Notes: a model not told the origin generated them from the letters alone. A stretch of DNA of 64,000 nt from Pontibacter coccineus (GCF_030546575.1 NZ_JAUOTN010000009.1:124001-188000); one strand, 5' to 3'. Positions 44,499 to 54,459 are shown, counted from the first letter of the stretch. Program-made: numbers and translations.

Positions 44499-45035
44499 AT
44501 GGCAAACGTAAAATGGTCAGTAGACCCAACGCACAGCGAAGTACAGTTTAAAGTAAAGCACCTGATGATCACGACCGTAACTGGTTATTTCCAGAAGTTC
44601 ACGGCTGAGGCAGAGAGCGAAGACGAGAATTTCAACGGTGCCCGTAACATTGTGTTCACAGCCGATGTGAACTCGATCAGCACCAACAACGAGCAACGCG
44701 ACACGCACCTGAAGTCAGCTGACTTCTTTGATGCGGACAACCACGGCGAAGTGCGCTTTGTGGGCACAAGCTACGAGAACGTAGGCGGCAACGACTACAA
44801 ACTGCACGGCGACCTGACTATCCGCAACATAACCAAGCCCGTGACAGTGGATGTGGAGTTTGGCGGCACTGTAGTAGACCCATACGGACAGCATAAAGCA
44901 GGTTTCACAGTAACGGGCAAGATCAGCCGCAAAGAGTTTGGCCTGACCTGGAACGCGGTTACCGAAGCCGGTAGCGTGGTGGTAAGCGACGAGATCAAGC
45001 TGCAGGCTGAAGTGCAACTGGTGAAGCAGTCTTAA
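44499..45035 (+). CDS. YceI family lipid-binding protein
   Basis: The 178-residue protein has the YceI lipocalin-like pattern. It starts KWSVDPTHSEVQFKVKHLMI and continues VTGYFQKF, SISTNNEQRDTHLKSADFFD, HGDLTIRNITKPVTVDVEFG and ISRKEFGLTWN. YceI proteins bind isoprenoid quinones or other amphiphiles. No signal peptide is seen, so this copy appears cytosolic, as for many Bacteroidota YceI proteins. It follows the probable TetR operator and leads a group with an extradiol-type dioxygenase and an esterase. Confidence 0.92.
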   Translation: MANVKWSVDPTHSEVQFKVKHLMITTVTGYFQKFTAEAESEDENFNGARNIVFTADVNSISTNNEQRDTHLKSADFFDADNHGEVRFVGTSYENVGGNDYKLHGDLTIRNITKPVTVDVEFGGTVVDPYGQHKAGFTVTGKISRKEFGLTWNAVTEAGSVVVSDEIKLQAEVQLVKQS

Positions 45036-45045
45036 GGCCATCAAG

Positions 45046-45119
45046 TGTCATCTCGAAGGTTAGTGGGAAATCCGGATAAACAATAACCTTCAGATTCCTT
45101 ACTACCGTTCGAGATGACA
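45046..45119. repeat. REP-like inverted repeat
   Basis: TGTCATCTCGAA (45046-45057) and TTCGAGATGACA (45108-45119) form a perfect 12-bp inverted repeat. The imperfect pairing continues inward (GGTTAGTGGGAAATC against GATTCCTTACTACC). GTCATCTCGAA-type palindromes are common intergenic elements in Bacteroidota. It sits between the YceI gene and the dioxygenase gene and could also act as an mRNA hairpin. Confidence 0.65.
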
Positions 45120-45170
45120 TCTATCACCTGCTCCCGCGTATACCTTAACACCAGCTAATTATTTAATACC

Positions 45171-46106
45171 ATGGAAGACAGAATCTTAGGACTCCACCAT
45201 ATCACAGCCATTGCCGATTCGGCAAAAAGCAACCTGGACTTTTACACCAAAGTGCTGGGCTTGAGGCTGCTCAAAAAGACAGTCAATTTTGATGATCCCG
45301 GCACTTACCACCTCTATTATGGCGACGAGGTGGGTAGCCCGGGCACCATCCTGACTTTCTTCCCCTACCAGGGCGCGCGTCGTGGCAAGGCTGGTGCAGG
45401 TATGGCCACGCACATCGGCTACGCTGTACCCGAAGGAAGTTTCGACTTCTGGATGAAGCGCTTCGAAGAGCACAAAGTGAGTTACGGCCGGCCTTCGGAG
45501 AAATTCGGGGAGCAATACCTGCCTTTCCAGGACCCGGACGGACTGCTGTTGGAATTGGTAATTCCTAAAAATGCTGACAGCCGCACTCCTTGGGAAACAG
45601 ACGAAGTGAAAGCCAACGTGGCTACGAAAGGATTTCACAACGTGACCCTGACTTTGCAAAAGGCCGAAAAGACGGCCGCCATCCTAACCGATATCCTGGG
45701 CTATACCTTGCAGGACCAGACAGGCAGCAGCTACAGGTATAGCACCGATGCGGTGGAAGGCGCCAGCATCATCGATATTGTGGAGAATCCGAACATCGGG
45801 CGGGGCGAAGGCGGCGCGGGCACGAACCACCACATCGCTTTCCGGGTGAAGGATGAGGAAGTACTGATGCGATTCCGTGAGAAAATAGCGGGCAAAGGCT
45901 ACAACATCACCGAGAAGATAGACCGCAATTACTTCTACTCCCTCTACTTCCGTGAGCCAGGCGGCGTACTGTTCGAGATCGCCACCGACAACCCGGGCTT
46001 CGCGATAGACGAGTCGGTAGAGGACTTAGGCAAAAAGCTCTTGCTCCCACCGCAGTACGAACAGCACAGGGCCAAAATAGAAGCTGTGCTGCCAAACCTA
46101 GATTAA
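45171..46106 (+). CDS. Ring-cleaving dioxygenase of the glyoxalase/VOC superfamily (MhqO-like)
   Basis: The 311-residue protein has two VOC modules: LGLHHITAIADSAKSNLDFY (first metal His) and THIGYAVPEGSFDFWMKRFE in the first. In the second are GFHNVTLTLQKAEKTAAILT and GTNHHIAFRVKDEEVLMRFR (second His), with the Glu in GGVLFEIATDNPGF. Homologues such as MhqO open hydroquinone or catechol rings in quinone defence. A carboxylesterase gene like MhqD follows 33 bp later, as in the Bacillus mhq cluster. Confidence 0.9.
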   Translation: MEDRILGLHHITAIADSAKSNLDFYTKVLGLRLLKKTVNFDDPGTYHLYYGDEVGSPGTILTFFPYQGARRGKAGAGMATHIGYAVPEGSFDFWMKRFEEHKVSYGRPSEKFGEQYLPFQDPDGLLLELVIPKNADSRTPWETDEVKANVATKGFHNVTLTLQKAEKTAAILTDILGYTLQDQTGSSYRYSTDAVEGASIIDIVENPNIGRGEGGAGTNHHIAFRVKDEEVLMRFREKIAGKGYNITEKIDRNYFYSLYFREPGGVLFEIATDNPGFAIDESVEDLGKKLLLPPQYEQHRAKIEAVLPNLD

Positions 46107-46139
46107 GGCGATCATTTGAAACTGAACGAAAGGTATACC

Positions 46140-46763
46140 ATGTACACACACGAAAAGGAAGTACACAAGCAGGGTAAATCCCTGGCAGAAACTGGCAAGG
46201 CCTTGGTCCTGATCCATGGGAGAGGGGCTACGGCGGCCAGCATACTGCCCCTGGCGCAGGAACTGGGAGCCGAAGATTTCACACTTTTTGCACCGCAGGC
46301 CACCAATAACACCTGGTATCCCTACAGTTTCATGGCGCCGGCAGATCAGAACCAGCCTGCCCTGGACTCGGCCCTGGAGCTGATCGACGAAACTGTGCAA
46401 GGTATACTGGCGCAAGGTATAGCGAGCAAGGATATCTACCTGCTTGGCTTCTCGCAGGGTGCCTGCCTCACGGCAGAGTATGCGAGCCGGCATGCCCAGC
46501 GCTTCGGTGGTCTGCTGATCTTCACGGGTGGACTGATCGGGCAGGAACTGAACACAGGCAACTACAAAGGCAACTTCGAAGGTACCCCCGTGCTCATCAC
46601 GACCGGCGATCCGGACCCACACGTGCCGGTCAGCAGGGTGGATGAGACGGTGAAGCAACTCGAAAGCATGGGCGCCAACGTGACACGCAAGGTATACCCA
46701 GGCCGCCCGCACACCATATTGGATGAAGAAATAGAACTAGCCAAAAAGATACTGGCTTCCTAA
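46140..46763 (+). CDS. Phospholipase/carboxylesterase family hydrolase (MhqD-like)
   Basis: The 207-residue alpha/beta hydrolase has the oxyanion region LIHGRGATAASILPLAQEL and nucleophile elbow LLGFSQGACLTAEYAS (Ser). The acid is TTGDPDPHVPVSR (Asp) and the His is in YPGRPHTI. I chose ATG 46140, with AAAGG seven bases upstream, over the TTG at 46116. In mhq clusters this esterase accompanies the ring-cleaving dioxygenase. It is probably co-transcribed with the two preceding genes and ends at a hairpin terminator. Confidence 0.9.
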   Translation: MYTHEKEVHKQGKSLAETGKALVLIHGRGATAASILPLAQELGAEDFTLFAPQATNNTWYPYSFMAPADQNQPALDSALELIDETVQGILAQGIASKDIYLLGFSQGACLTAEYASRHAQRFGGLLIFTGGLIGQELNTGNYKGNFEGTPVLITTGDPDPHVPVSRVDETVKQLESMGANVTRKVYPGRPHTILDEEIELAKKILAS

Positions 46764-46787
46764 AAATAAGTTTGGCTAAAAGCAAAG

Positions 46788-46827
46788 AAGCTGAAAGCAC
46801 CGTAATGGTCTGCGTTCAGCTTTTTTT
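46788..46827 (+). terminator. Terminator after the esterase gene
   Basis: AAGCTGAA (46788-46795) pairs with TTCAGCTT (46815-46822), followed by further T residues to 46827. It ends the YceI-dioxygenase-esterase transcript. Confidence 0.7.
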
Positions 46828-47554
46828 GTTTTCAGTGAGCGAGCAATCAGTTAGAGCAATTCAAGTTAAAGGTGCTCAGCACTTCGGAATTGGTTTTTCA
46901 TTCAAGAGCAGTGGGAACGATTGTGATCCTTCTTCCCCTTCTTTGTCGAGGGCCCCTACCCACAAGGGGGACTTTCTTCTATTACAATAGTCAGGTATAA
47001 GCCCTGCAGTTTCTGCAATTTATAATGCTAACTCCTGCCCCTCTCAAGAGAGGGGAATATAGTAGCTGCCAACTTGCAGGCATAGGCGATGTTGTTTTTG
47101 TTTTGCTGTCCCGGGTCCAACCACCCCAGACCCCTCAGAGCTACGCTCGCTACTTTCGAACTCTCGTTCTCAGCAGTCCAAGGTGGGGAATCTGTAACTA
47201 CCATTAGTCAGGTATAAGCTCCCTGGCACTTGTCACAGGCCGCTGGCAGGTATTGCAAGACTAACTTGCCCCATGCACTATGAAACAGACAGCTCTAGCC
47301 CGGTGCACCAATGACGATTTTGTGTCTGAGCGGTCAGCGAGTTTAAAAGCGTCTTGATTTTTTTGCTTACTTTTTTCATCAAGGAAAAAAGTAAGGCCCG
47401 CCCGGCCAGGGCAAGCCATACAACAAATTAGCTTAAGGTATAGAAAGGCTGAAGCTACGCCAAGTATAGGATAGGTATACCCAGGCCAGAGGCCCCACCA
47501 AACCCGTTACGAGTGAGGACACTCCCGCCAGAAACCTCCCTCTGCTTTACCTGC
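46828..47554. other. Long non-coding stretch with intergenic repeat debris
   Basis: No gene is supported. It contains a CCCCTCT-CAAG-AGAGGGG hairpin (47039-47056) and partial CCCCTAC...AAGGGGG repeats near 46952-46971. Two copies of CAGGTATAAGC lie at about 46993 and 47211. Such pieces look like worn copies of dispersed Bacteroidota intergenic elements. Confidence 0.45.
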
Positions 47555-47591
47555 AACAAAAAAGCCCTGTTGGCAAAACACCAACAGGGCT
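47555..47591 (-). terminator. Terminator of the Ig-like repeat protein gene
   Basis: Read on the minus strand, AGCCCTGTTGG pairs with CCAACAGGGCT around a 7-nt loop, then six T follow. It lies 54 bp past the stop of the minus-strand gene. Confidence 0.85.
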
Positions 47592-47644
47592 CTTCAAATC
47601 CTTTAAAAAATCACTTTACAAAAAGCAACTTACTATACCCTCTC

Positions 47645-49228
47645 CTAATTCTGGCTCTCGTAGCCGAAGTCCTTGAACGTCTTGGCGATGTTCTCGTCGC
47701 TTGCCTTACTCTTGTTCTTCCAACCGGCGTCCAGCTCCAGCGCTACCAGGCCCTTCAGGTTCATCACCGCTACAAAGTCATCCACATCCTTTATAAACTC
47801 CGGTCTGCGGCGCGACGACTTGAGCGCATATTTACGGGCGAAGACGTCGCCTTTGGTCTGCAGTTCGTTTCGCTTCTCGATGATGTAATTCAGGCGCTCT
47901 ACCAGGTCTTTGGTGGAGCGGCCAATCACCTCCGTCGCCTCCAGCGTGCCGATGGTCATAACGGTGGTGCCGCCAATGGTCGTGATCTTTTTGCTGGTGG
48001 CGGGCTCATCAATGATCACGGGAGCGATGCCCGTCACCGCACCCATGGAAGCATTGGCCAGCGAACGACCTTTTTTGCCTTTGCGGGCACGGTTATACTT
48101 TTTCTTCAGATCTTTTTCGGTTTCCTTGAGTTGCTCCATCAGGTCCCAGGCGCGCACCAGCGAGGCGCGGTACTCGTTGTAGAGTTTCTGGTCCTTTTCG
48201 CCTTCGTTCACGGCGTTGAGTATGGTAAACGAGACAGTGCGCTCGTCGCGCTTATTCGACTTGTCCAGCACGAAGAAGGTCATTTCAAAAGCCACAGAGT
48301 CGAGTGGGTCGCGCACAAAATCGTAGCCAGGTCGCCAGATGAATTCGTACTGCGACGGCGTGTTTTTAACCAGGGCGGTGGCCGGCACTGTGGTGTTCGT
48401 CGAAATAAAACTGAACGCGGCGATGTCGGGCTCACCGTTCGGGTCATAGATCTGGAACTTGATGTTCACGGTGGCGTCCTCTTTGTACACAAAGCGCTTC
48501 TGGGAGGGGATCATCTGCAGGGTAGGGGGCAGGTCCTGCTGCGTCACCTCCACCTTAAAAGCACCCTTCGTGCGCGCCTTGGCCGGCTGGTCCTCTACAT
48601 AAAACTCTACTAAAATCGGTTTGTTACGCAGACGGTTGAACTGCGTGAGCGAAGGCTTCCAGGTAAACTCGCCCTGCGCCGACAGTTTGGCTCCCTCAGG
48701 CATGCCATCAGCGATGGCGACAAACACAATCGGATCCTCGTCTTCGTCCTGTACAGCCGCCGACTCGATGGTATAGGTATTCTGGGCGTTGTAGCGCACG
48801 TAGAGCGGTTTCAGTTCACCTACCACGGGCGGGCGGTTCACGTGCTCTACTTTAAAGTCCACCACCTGGCTGGTACTTTCGTCTTTCTCGTTGCGGACCT
48901 CAAAGATCACCTGTAGCACGCGTCCGCCGCTCAGGCGGTCTACAAAGTCGTAGCTGGGCGTCCAGGAGAAATAGCCGAGCGAGTCGAAGACCATGCCATC
49001 GACTTTGCCTTGCTTGATGCTATACCTGAACTTCGTGCCGGTGCCGCCACTGGCCTGCACCTCAAACTCAAGTTGCTGCCCTTCTTTCAGCACGTTCCAG
49101 CCGGGCTCAGTCGGGAATTGCAGTTTGATGGCAGCTGGCCTGGAAGATTTGCCGGAGGGTGCGTCCTGGGCAATTGCTTGGTTGATAAGGAGTATCAGAA
49201 GAGAAAAAAGAAGTAGACTCTTTTTCAT
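47645..49228 (-). CDS. Secreted protein with three Ig-like repeats, function unknown
   Basis: From ATG 49228 the product is 527 residues with a clear signal peptide (KKSLLLFSLLILLINQAIAQ). About residues 30-350 form tandem beta-rich modules. Each ends in an aromatic W-x-P motif: LGYFSWTPSYDFVDR, QGEFTWKPSLTQFNR and YEFIWRPGYDFVRDP, as in cadherin or putative Ig domains of Bacteroidota. The C-terminal 170 residues are different: charged and helical, with a Lys-rich stretch (KKKYNRARKGKKGRS). No T9SS sorting domain is seen at the end, so a periplasmic location is likely. It is a single gene, and a role in envelope structure is only a guess. Confidence 0.7.
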   Translation of the reverse strand: MKKSLLLFSLLILLINQAIAQDAPSGKSSRPAAIKLQFPTEPGWNVLKEGQQLEFEVQASGGTGTKFRYSIKQGKVDGMVFDSLGYFSWTPSYDFVDRLSGGRVLQVIFEVRNEKDESTSQVVDFKVEHVNRPPVVGELKPLYVRYNAQNTYTIESAAVQDEDEDPIVFVAIADGMPEGAKLSAQGEFTWKPSLTQFNRLRNKPILVEFYVEDQPAKARTKGAFKVEVTQQDLPPTLQMIPSQKRFVYKEDATVNIKFQIYDPNGEPDIAAFSFISTNTTVPATALVKNTPSQYEFIWRPGYDFVRDPLDSVAFEMTFFVLDKSNKRDERTVSFTILNAVNEGEKDQKLYNEYRASLVRAWDLMEQLKETEKDLKKKYNRARKGKKGRSLANASMGAVTGIAPVIIDEPATSKKITTIGGTTVMTIGTLEATEVIGRSTKDLVERLNYIIEKRNELQTKGDVFARKYALKSSRRRPEFIKDVDDFVAVMNLKGLVALELDAGWKNKSKASDENIAKTFKDFGYESQN

Positions 49229-50000
49229 ATAAGGTGAATTGTGCAATACAGTGCTTAGAGAATGCTTAAACTTTAGGAGCCCTTGAGGGCGGACAGGAGC
49301 AGTACTTCGGAATGGTACTAAAGTCGCCTGCCAGCAGGGTTCGTCCTGAGGTAGCGAATGGCGGCTTCCGCTGCAAAGTGAGTGCTATATGAGACACAAA
49401 GTTTGAACATGCTCTATTAGAAGCCTCTAAGTTAGCAAAGACTTCTGCGTTTATCAAAGCAGGTTTTCCGCTAAAATTTCAAACCACCTTATTCTGAATA
49501 CTGGCTGGGAGAAATACAACACAGAATTGCACTGTGGCTAGTGTTCAGGTATCGCCCGCATGCTCCGGTGTAAAATAAAGGCAGTATGCTATACCTCGCG
49601 GACTTCAGGTGCCGATCCGGTTCAGCGAAGGCGCCCGTTGTTCAGCGCCGGTATGATCGATCACGTTGCTCGTTTTGCCCTTGCCCCGTACCCGACCGGC
49701 ATCTGACGTTACTTTCTGGTAAACCAATAACGAGGTGGCGCTTTTAAAGGACAGGTAGGGCAAAAGCTATACCTGCCCTCTGCTTTTAGGGTTTATCAAA
49801 ATGATAATAGAGAACAGGTTTGGCTGCATGTTTTTGCGGATTTAATAAAAAAATATGCATAAAATTTGGTATATAGAAATATAAATGAGTTAATTAGTGA
49901 AGGAAAAAGCAGGAATGCCGATTTGAGTTGCATAAAACTGCGTATTTCGCTTCTTGCCCGACCTTGCGTAAGGTAAGGCTGTCAAAGTAATAAAGCTACT
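49229..50000. other. Long intergenic region between divergent genes
   Basis: No gene is supported in these 772 bases. The final 200 bases are AT-rich and should carry the namZ promoter. Isolated TATACC copies occur at about 49590 and 49768. Confidence 0.4.
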
Positions 50001-51269
50001 ATGTATACTTCCTTCAAAGTGAAAATGCTGATGAATGGTGCGCTGGCACTGCTGCTGGCGGCCACCTCATGCAAAGCACCGCAGCAGCAAGAGACGGCGC
50101 CGGTCGCGCAAAGCACCGCAGCAAAACCCGAGACCGCTCAGGCTCCCATCATCACGGGCGCTGACCAAACCGCGGCCTACCTGCCTTACCTGAAGGGCAA
50201 GCGTGTGGGCATGGTGGTGAATCCGACCTCTATTATCGGCAATAAGCTGAGCGTGGACAGCCTGCATGCGATCGGGGTGAACATCGTGAAAGTGTTTGGT
50301 CCGGAGCACGGTTTCCGGGGCGATGCCCCTGCCGGTATAAAGGTGGACGACAGCATAGACCCTAAAACAGGTATAAAAGTGGTATCGCTTTACGGCAAGC
50401 GCAACAAGCCAACCAAAGAAGACCTGGCCGATGTGGACCTCATGATCTTTGACATACAGGACGTCGGCACCCGTTTCTATACCTATACCATCACACTGCA
50501 CCGCGTGATGGAAGCCTGCGCCGAGAATGGAGTAGAGCTGATGGTACTGGACAGACCCAACCCCAATGGCTTTATGGTAGACGGCCCTATTCTGGAGCCG
50601 GAGAATAAATCAGGGATCGGCATCCATCCTATACCTATTGCGCATGGCCTGACAGTGGGCGAGTTTGCCCAGATGATAAACGGCGAAAAGTGGCTGGCAA
50701 ACGGCATACAGTGTAAACTCAAGATCGTGCCGGTGAAAAACTATACCCACGACATGCCTTACGACCTGCCCGTGTGGCCTTCCCCTAACCTGAACACGCA
50801 ACAAGCGATTCTGCTATACCCGTCTACCTGCCTTTTTGAAGGTACCATTTTTAACCACGGTCGCGGCACCATGTTCCCGTTCACTGTGATGGGGCATCCG
50901 GACATGAAAGACAAATATTCTTTCAGTTACACGCCTACAGGAATAAAAGGGATGGCCGAAACGCCGCTGCACCAGGACAAGGTATGTTACGGCCTGGACC
51001 TGCGCAATTATGATGTGAGCACTTTCCGGAAGACAGGCAGAATTAACTTGAGCTGGATGATCGAACTGTACCAGGCTTACCCGGATAAGGAACGCTTCTT
51101 CGATTTCAAGCAGAGCAACCAGATCGGGAACATCGACAAGCTGGCCGGCACCAAAAAGTTTAAGGAGCAGATCATCGCCGGTGTTTCGGAGGAGGAGATC
51201 CGCAAAAGCTGGGAGCCGGGGCTGAGCCAGTACAAGCAGAAGCGCCAGAATTACCTGCTGTATCCCTGA
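50001..51269 (+). CDS. namZ: Exo-beta-N-acetylmuramidase NamZ-like lipoprotein (DUF1343)
   Basis: NamZ-type enzymes release terminal N-acetylmuramic acid from peptidoglycan fragments. The 422-residue protein has a lipoprotein signal (ALALLLAATSC, Cys about 24). A DUF1343 catalytic domain with a Rossmann-like N-terminal part follows: YLKGKRVGMVVNPTSIIGNK, VFGPEHGFRGDAPAGIKVDD, MIFDIQDVGTRFYTYTITLH and LDRPNPNGFMVDGPILEPEN. The C-terminal domain includes LYPSTCLFEGTIFNHGRGT. The C-terminal third is repeated as a fragment at 58887-59258. It lies upstream of susC, susD, a hydrolase and two amidases, consistent with cell-wall salvage. Confidence 0.88.
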   Translation: MYTSFKVKMLMNGALALLLAATSCKAPQQQETAPVAQSTAAKPETAQAPIITGADQTAAYLPYLKGKRVGMVVNPTSIIGNKLSVDSLHAIGVNIVKVFGPEHGFRGDAPAGIKVDDSIDPKTGIKVVSLYGKRNKPTKEDLADVDLMIFDIQDVGTRFYTYTITLHRVMEACAENGVELMVLDRPNPNGFMVDGPILEPENKSGIGIHPIPIAHGLTVGEFAQMINGEKWLANGIQCKLKIVPVKNYTHDMPYDLPVWPSPNLNTQQAILLYPSTCLFEGTIFNHGRGTMFPFTVMGHPDMKDKYSFSYTPTGIKGMAETPLHQDKVCYGLDLRNYDVSTFRKTGRINLSWMIELYQAYPDKERFFDFKQSNQIGNIDKLAGTKKFKEQIIAGVSEEEIRKSWEPGLSQYKQKRQNYLLYP

Positions 51270-51394
51270 TTTTAATCAGACATTAGCTGTCTGTGTAATA
51301 TGCTTTCAAAATTGACCGGGAGAAAATGCAACCCAGGTTTCTGGCCATTTTTGACCATCATTTTTATTTTATCTAAACCTTTATTTTGTCTTTT

Positions 51395-54300
51395 ATGAAG
51401 AAAAAATTACAGTGTTTATTATGGGGAGTGTTCTTCCTTCTGTTTCACTTTCAAAGTATTGCCCAAGGCACAGCGGTAAGTGGGACAGTGACCTCGGCAG
51501 CAGATAAGTCGGCGCTACCTGGAGTTTCTGTTGTTGTTAAAGGCAAGACTAGAGGAACGGTAACTGATATTAGTGGAAAGTACACGATTGAGGCTGCGCC
51601 ATCTGATGTGCTTGTATTCAGCTTTATTGGGATGAAGCGGGTTGAGCGAACAGTAGGCAACGCCACTACAATAGATGTGATGCTGCAGGATGATACCAAA
51701 AGCCTGAGCGAGGTAGTGGTGACGGCATTTGGCGTTGAACAAGAAAAAAGAGCACTTGGTTACTCCGTTCAGGAAGTACAGTCCAGAGAGATAACCGAAA
51801 CGCAGCAGGCAAATATTGTGAATGCCATGCAGGGTAAAGTTGCTGGTGTTCAGATTACAAACTCTGGTGGTGCTCCGGGTGCCTCAGCCATCATGATGAT
51901 CCGTGGTGGTACTTCCCTGAGCGGTAACAACCAGCCGCTGTATGTGGTGGACGGTATACCTGTAGACAACTCGACAGCTGTGAGCCAGGGAGGTCTATCT
52001 GCCGGAACAGCACCTGCTTCTAACAGGGCAATTGACATTAACCCTGAAGACATTGAAAGTATATCTGTATTGAAAGGACCTGCTGCGGCGGCCCTGTATG
52101 GTTTGCGTGCAGCTGAAGGTGTGGTTGTGATCACTACTAAGAAAGGAACTGCTGGAAAAGCCAAGATAAACTACTCTAATAGTTTCTCATTTGACAAAGT
52201 AAACAGACTGCCAACACTCCAATCAGAATATATGCAGGGGGAGCAGGGGGCATTTGACCCTGCTTCAATCGGCTCTTGGGGCCCGCGGTTCGAGTCTGGG
52301 CAAACCATTTACGATAACCTGGAAAGTATCTTCAAGACAGCCTTTACCCAAAAACACGACGTGTCTGTAAGCGGTGGAACTGAACGCTCTACTTTCTATG
52401 GCTCTGCCTCACGATTTGATCAGGGTGGTATTGTAGACAACACAAACATGGAGCGTAATTCATTCCGTTTGTCTGCTGATACAAAAGTGTCTGACAAACT
52501 TAAAGTAGGTGGCTCTGCTAATTACATAAAGTCGAGCAGAAGCTATGTGCCGCAGGGGAGTGCAAGTGGCGTAATGGGAGCCGTATACTGGCCAAGAAAT
52601 GATGATATGCGCAACTACCTGACTCCGGAAGGGATACAGCGAAATATCGCCGTTAATGATAACCCGCACTGGAGCATACAGAATAAGCCTATTACCAGTG
52701 ATGTAGACCGTGTGATAGCGATCGGTAGTGTGATTTACGATCCTTTCGAATTTCTGAATGTAACCTACCGCTTGGGTACGGACTATTTTACTGATGATTT
52801 CAAGAGTGTCAGAATGCCGGGGACAACTACAGTAGGCGAAGGTAAAGGAGCCCTTTCCCAATCTACTACCAGTAACCAAATTACAACATCTACCCTGTTG
52901 GTTACTGCCAAGAAAACCTTTGCGAATGATTTTAACACAAGCCTGACATTAGGTAACAACGCGGAAGATTCGCGCAGACAAACTACCTCCTGGTACGGCA
53001 GAAACTTTATTGACCCTGACTTTGCCAATATCAACAACGTTGTGCAGACAGACCGTACGATTTCACAGAATGTGTCTCAGCGTAGAATCGTCGGAGCTTT
53101 TGCTGATTTGAACCTGGACTGGAAAGGTATCGCGTTTGTTAATTTCCGCGGTAGAAACGATTGGTCATCTACCTTGCCAGTAAAGAATCGTTCATTCTTT
53201 TACCCTTCGGTGAGCGGCTCTCTTGTAGTAACCGATCTGCTGGAAGAGATGGGCGCCACGTCCGGCGGTGATATTCTTTCATTCGGTAAAATCAGAGCAT
53301 CGTGGGCCAGAGTAGGTAAAGATGCGCCTCCACACGTGTTGGCAACAACACTGGCAACTGCTACAAACTCATTTACAATTGCCCCCCGCGGTTTTATTTC
53401 CAACGCCAATGATTACTATGGCAACCCGGCTCTAAGACCAGAGTTTACGAATTCCTTTGAGATTGGCGCTGATGTCCGCTTCTTCCGAAACAGAGTAGGT
53501 CTTGATGTTACTTATTATAAGACGAGCACAGACGATCAGATTCTGGGGACTCGCACCCCTCCATCTTCCGGTTCATTCCTGGCATACCTGAATGGTGGCC
53601 GAATTGACAATGAAGGTGTGGAGGTTATGCTGAACATGCAGCCGGTTACAAACGAGAACTTTACTTGGTCTGTAGACTTTAACATAGCCAAAAATAAGGC
53701 TACTGTGAAAGAATTGCCGGGTACCTTGGATCGCGTTGAGCTGTCAGATGCCTTAGTATCGGGTTCAGTGGCACAGGGCGCTGCATTCCTGGGAGGCTCT
53801 CTGTTTGGTATCAATGGAAACGTATGGAAGCGCAACGATGCAGGCCAGTTACTACTTGATAACAACGGCTATCCGCAAGTAAACTCTACAAACCAGTATA
53901 TCGGAGATCGTAATCCGGACTGGACCGGTGGTATTACCAACACACTTACCTACAAGACATTTTCTTTCTCATTCTTGTGGGATATTCGCGTGGGAGGAGA
54001 CATATACAATGCAACAGAAAACACGCTGGTACGCTCCGGTCTGAGCACCAAAACGCTTGACCGCGGCCAGACCCGTGTCTTTGAGGGTGTCATAGAGTCT
54101 ACCGGCGAGGCAAATACCAAAGAGGTTGTTCTGGATCAGAATTATTACCAGACAATCTATCCTTTCCAAGGTTATGATTTTGTAGAAGATGGAAGCTGGT
54201 TGAGACTACGCTACATTACATTGACCTACAACTTGCCAACACGCATGCTTGGCAAAACACCAATCAGCAACCTGCAGGTCTTTGGTACCGGACGTAACCT

Positions 54301-54445
54301 TTTACTGTTCACAAACTATTCAGGCGTTGACCCTGAAGTTTCTGGTAGTGGTGCAGGTGTAGGAGGCTCTGGCTCTTTCGGCTTCGATAACCTCGGTATC
54401 CCTGCCACTCGTGGCTTTGATATCGGACTAAGATTAACACTCTAA
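51395..54445 (+). CDS. SusC/RagA family TonB-linked outer membrane transporter (first copy)
   Basis: The 1016-residue transporter has a signal peptide, then a carboxypeptidase-regulatory-like domain (VSGTVTSAADKSALPGVSVV, about 27-105). The plug follows, with the SusC signature NQPLYVVDGIPVDN and INPEDIESISVLKGPAAAAL. A 22-strand beta barrel ends in GLRLTL with the usual terminal hydrophobic residue. The start is ATG 51395; the TTG nine bases upstream is less likely. It works with the SusD lipoprotein that starts 14 bp after its stop. The context of peptidoglycan-degrading genes suggests muropeptides or glycan fragments as cargo. Confidence 0.95.
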   Translation: MKKKLQCLLWGVFFLLFHFQSIAQGTAVSGTVTSAADKSALPGVSVVVKGKTRGTVTDISGKYTIEAAPSDVLVFSFIGMKRVERTVGNATTIDVMLQDDTKSLSEVVVTAFGVEQEKRALGYSVQEVQSREITETQQANIVNAMQGKVAGVQITNSGGAPGASAIMMIRGGTSLSGNNQPLYVVDGIPVDNSTAVSQGGLSAGTAPASNRAIDINPEDIESISVLKGPAAAALYGLRAAEGVVVITTKKGTAGKAKINYSNSFSFDKVNRLPTLQSEYMQGEQGAFDPASIGSWGPRFESGQTIYDNLESIFKTAFTQKHDVSVSGGTERSTFYGSASRFDQGGIVDNTNMERNSFRLSADTKVSDKLKVGGSANYIKSSRSYVPQGSASGVMGAVYWPRNDDMRNYLTPEGIQRNIAVNDNPHWSIQNKPITSDVDRVIAIGSVIYDPFEFLNVTYRLGTDYFTDDFKSVRMPGTTTVGEGKGALSQSTTSNQITTSTLLVTAKKTFANDFNTSLTLGNNAEDSRRQTTSWYGRNFIDPDFANINNVVQTDRTISQNVSQRRIVGAFADLNLDWKGIAFVNFRGRNDWSSTLPVKNRSFFYPSVSGSLVVTDLLEEMGATSGGDILSFGKIRASWARVGKDAPPHVLATTLATATNSFTIAPRGFISNANDYYGNPALRPEFTNSFEIGADVRFFRNRVGLDVTYYKTSTDDQILGTRTPPSSGSFLAYLNGGRIDNEGVEVMLNMQPVTNENFTWSVDFNIAKNKATVKELPGTLDRVELSDALVSGSVAQGAAFLGGSLFGINGNVWKRNDAGQLLLDNNGYPQVNSTNQYIGDRNPDWTGGITNTLTYKTFSFSFLWDIRVGGDIYNATENTLVRSGLSTKTLDRGQTRVFEGVIESTGEANTKEVVLDQNYYQTIYPFQGYDFVEDGSWLRLRYITLTYNLPTRMLGKTPISNLQVFGTGRNLLLFTNYSGVDPEVSGSGAGVGGSGSFGFDNLGIPATRGFDIGLRLTL

Positions 54446-54459
54446 TTTTTTGCAGCATC

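Noticed and set aside
46828-47554. Small open frames in the long spacer after the esterase
   Set aside because: They are low-complexity translations of repeat debris with no start context or protein features.
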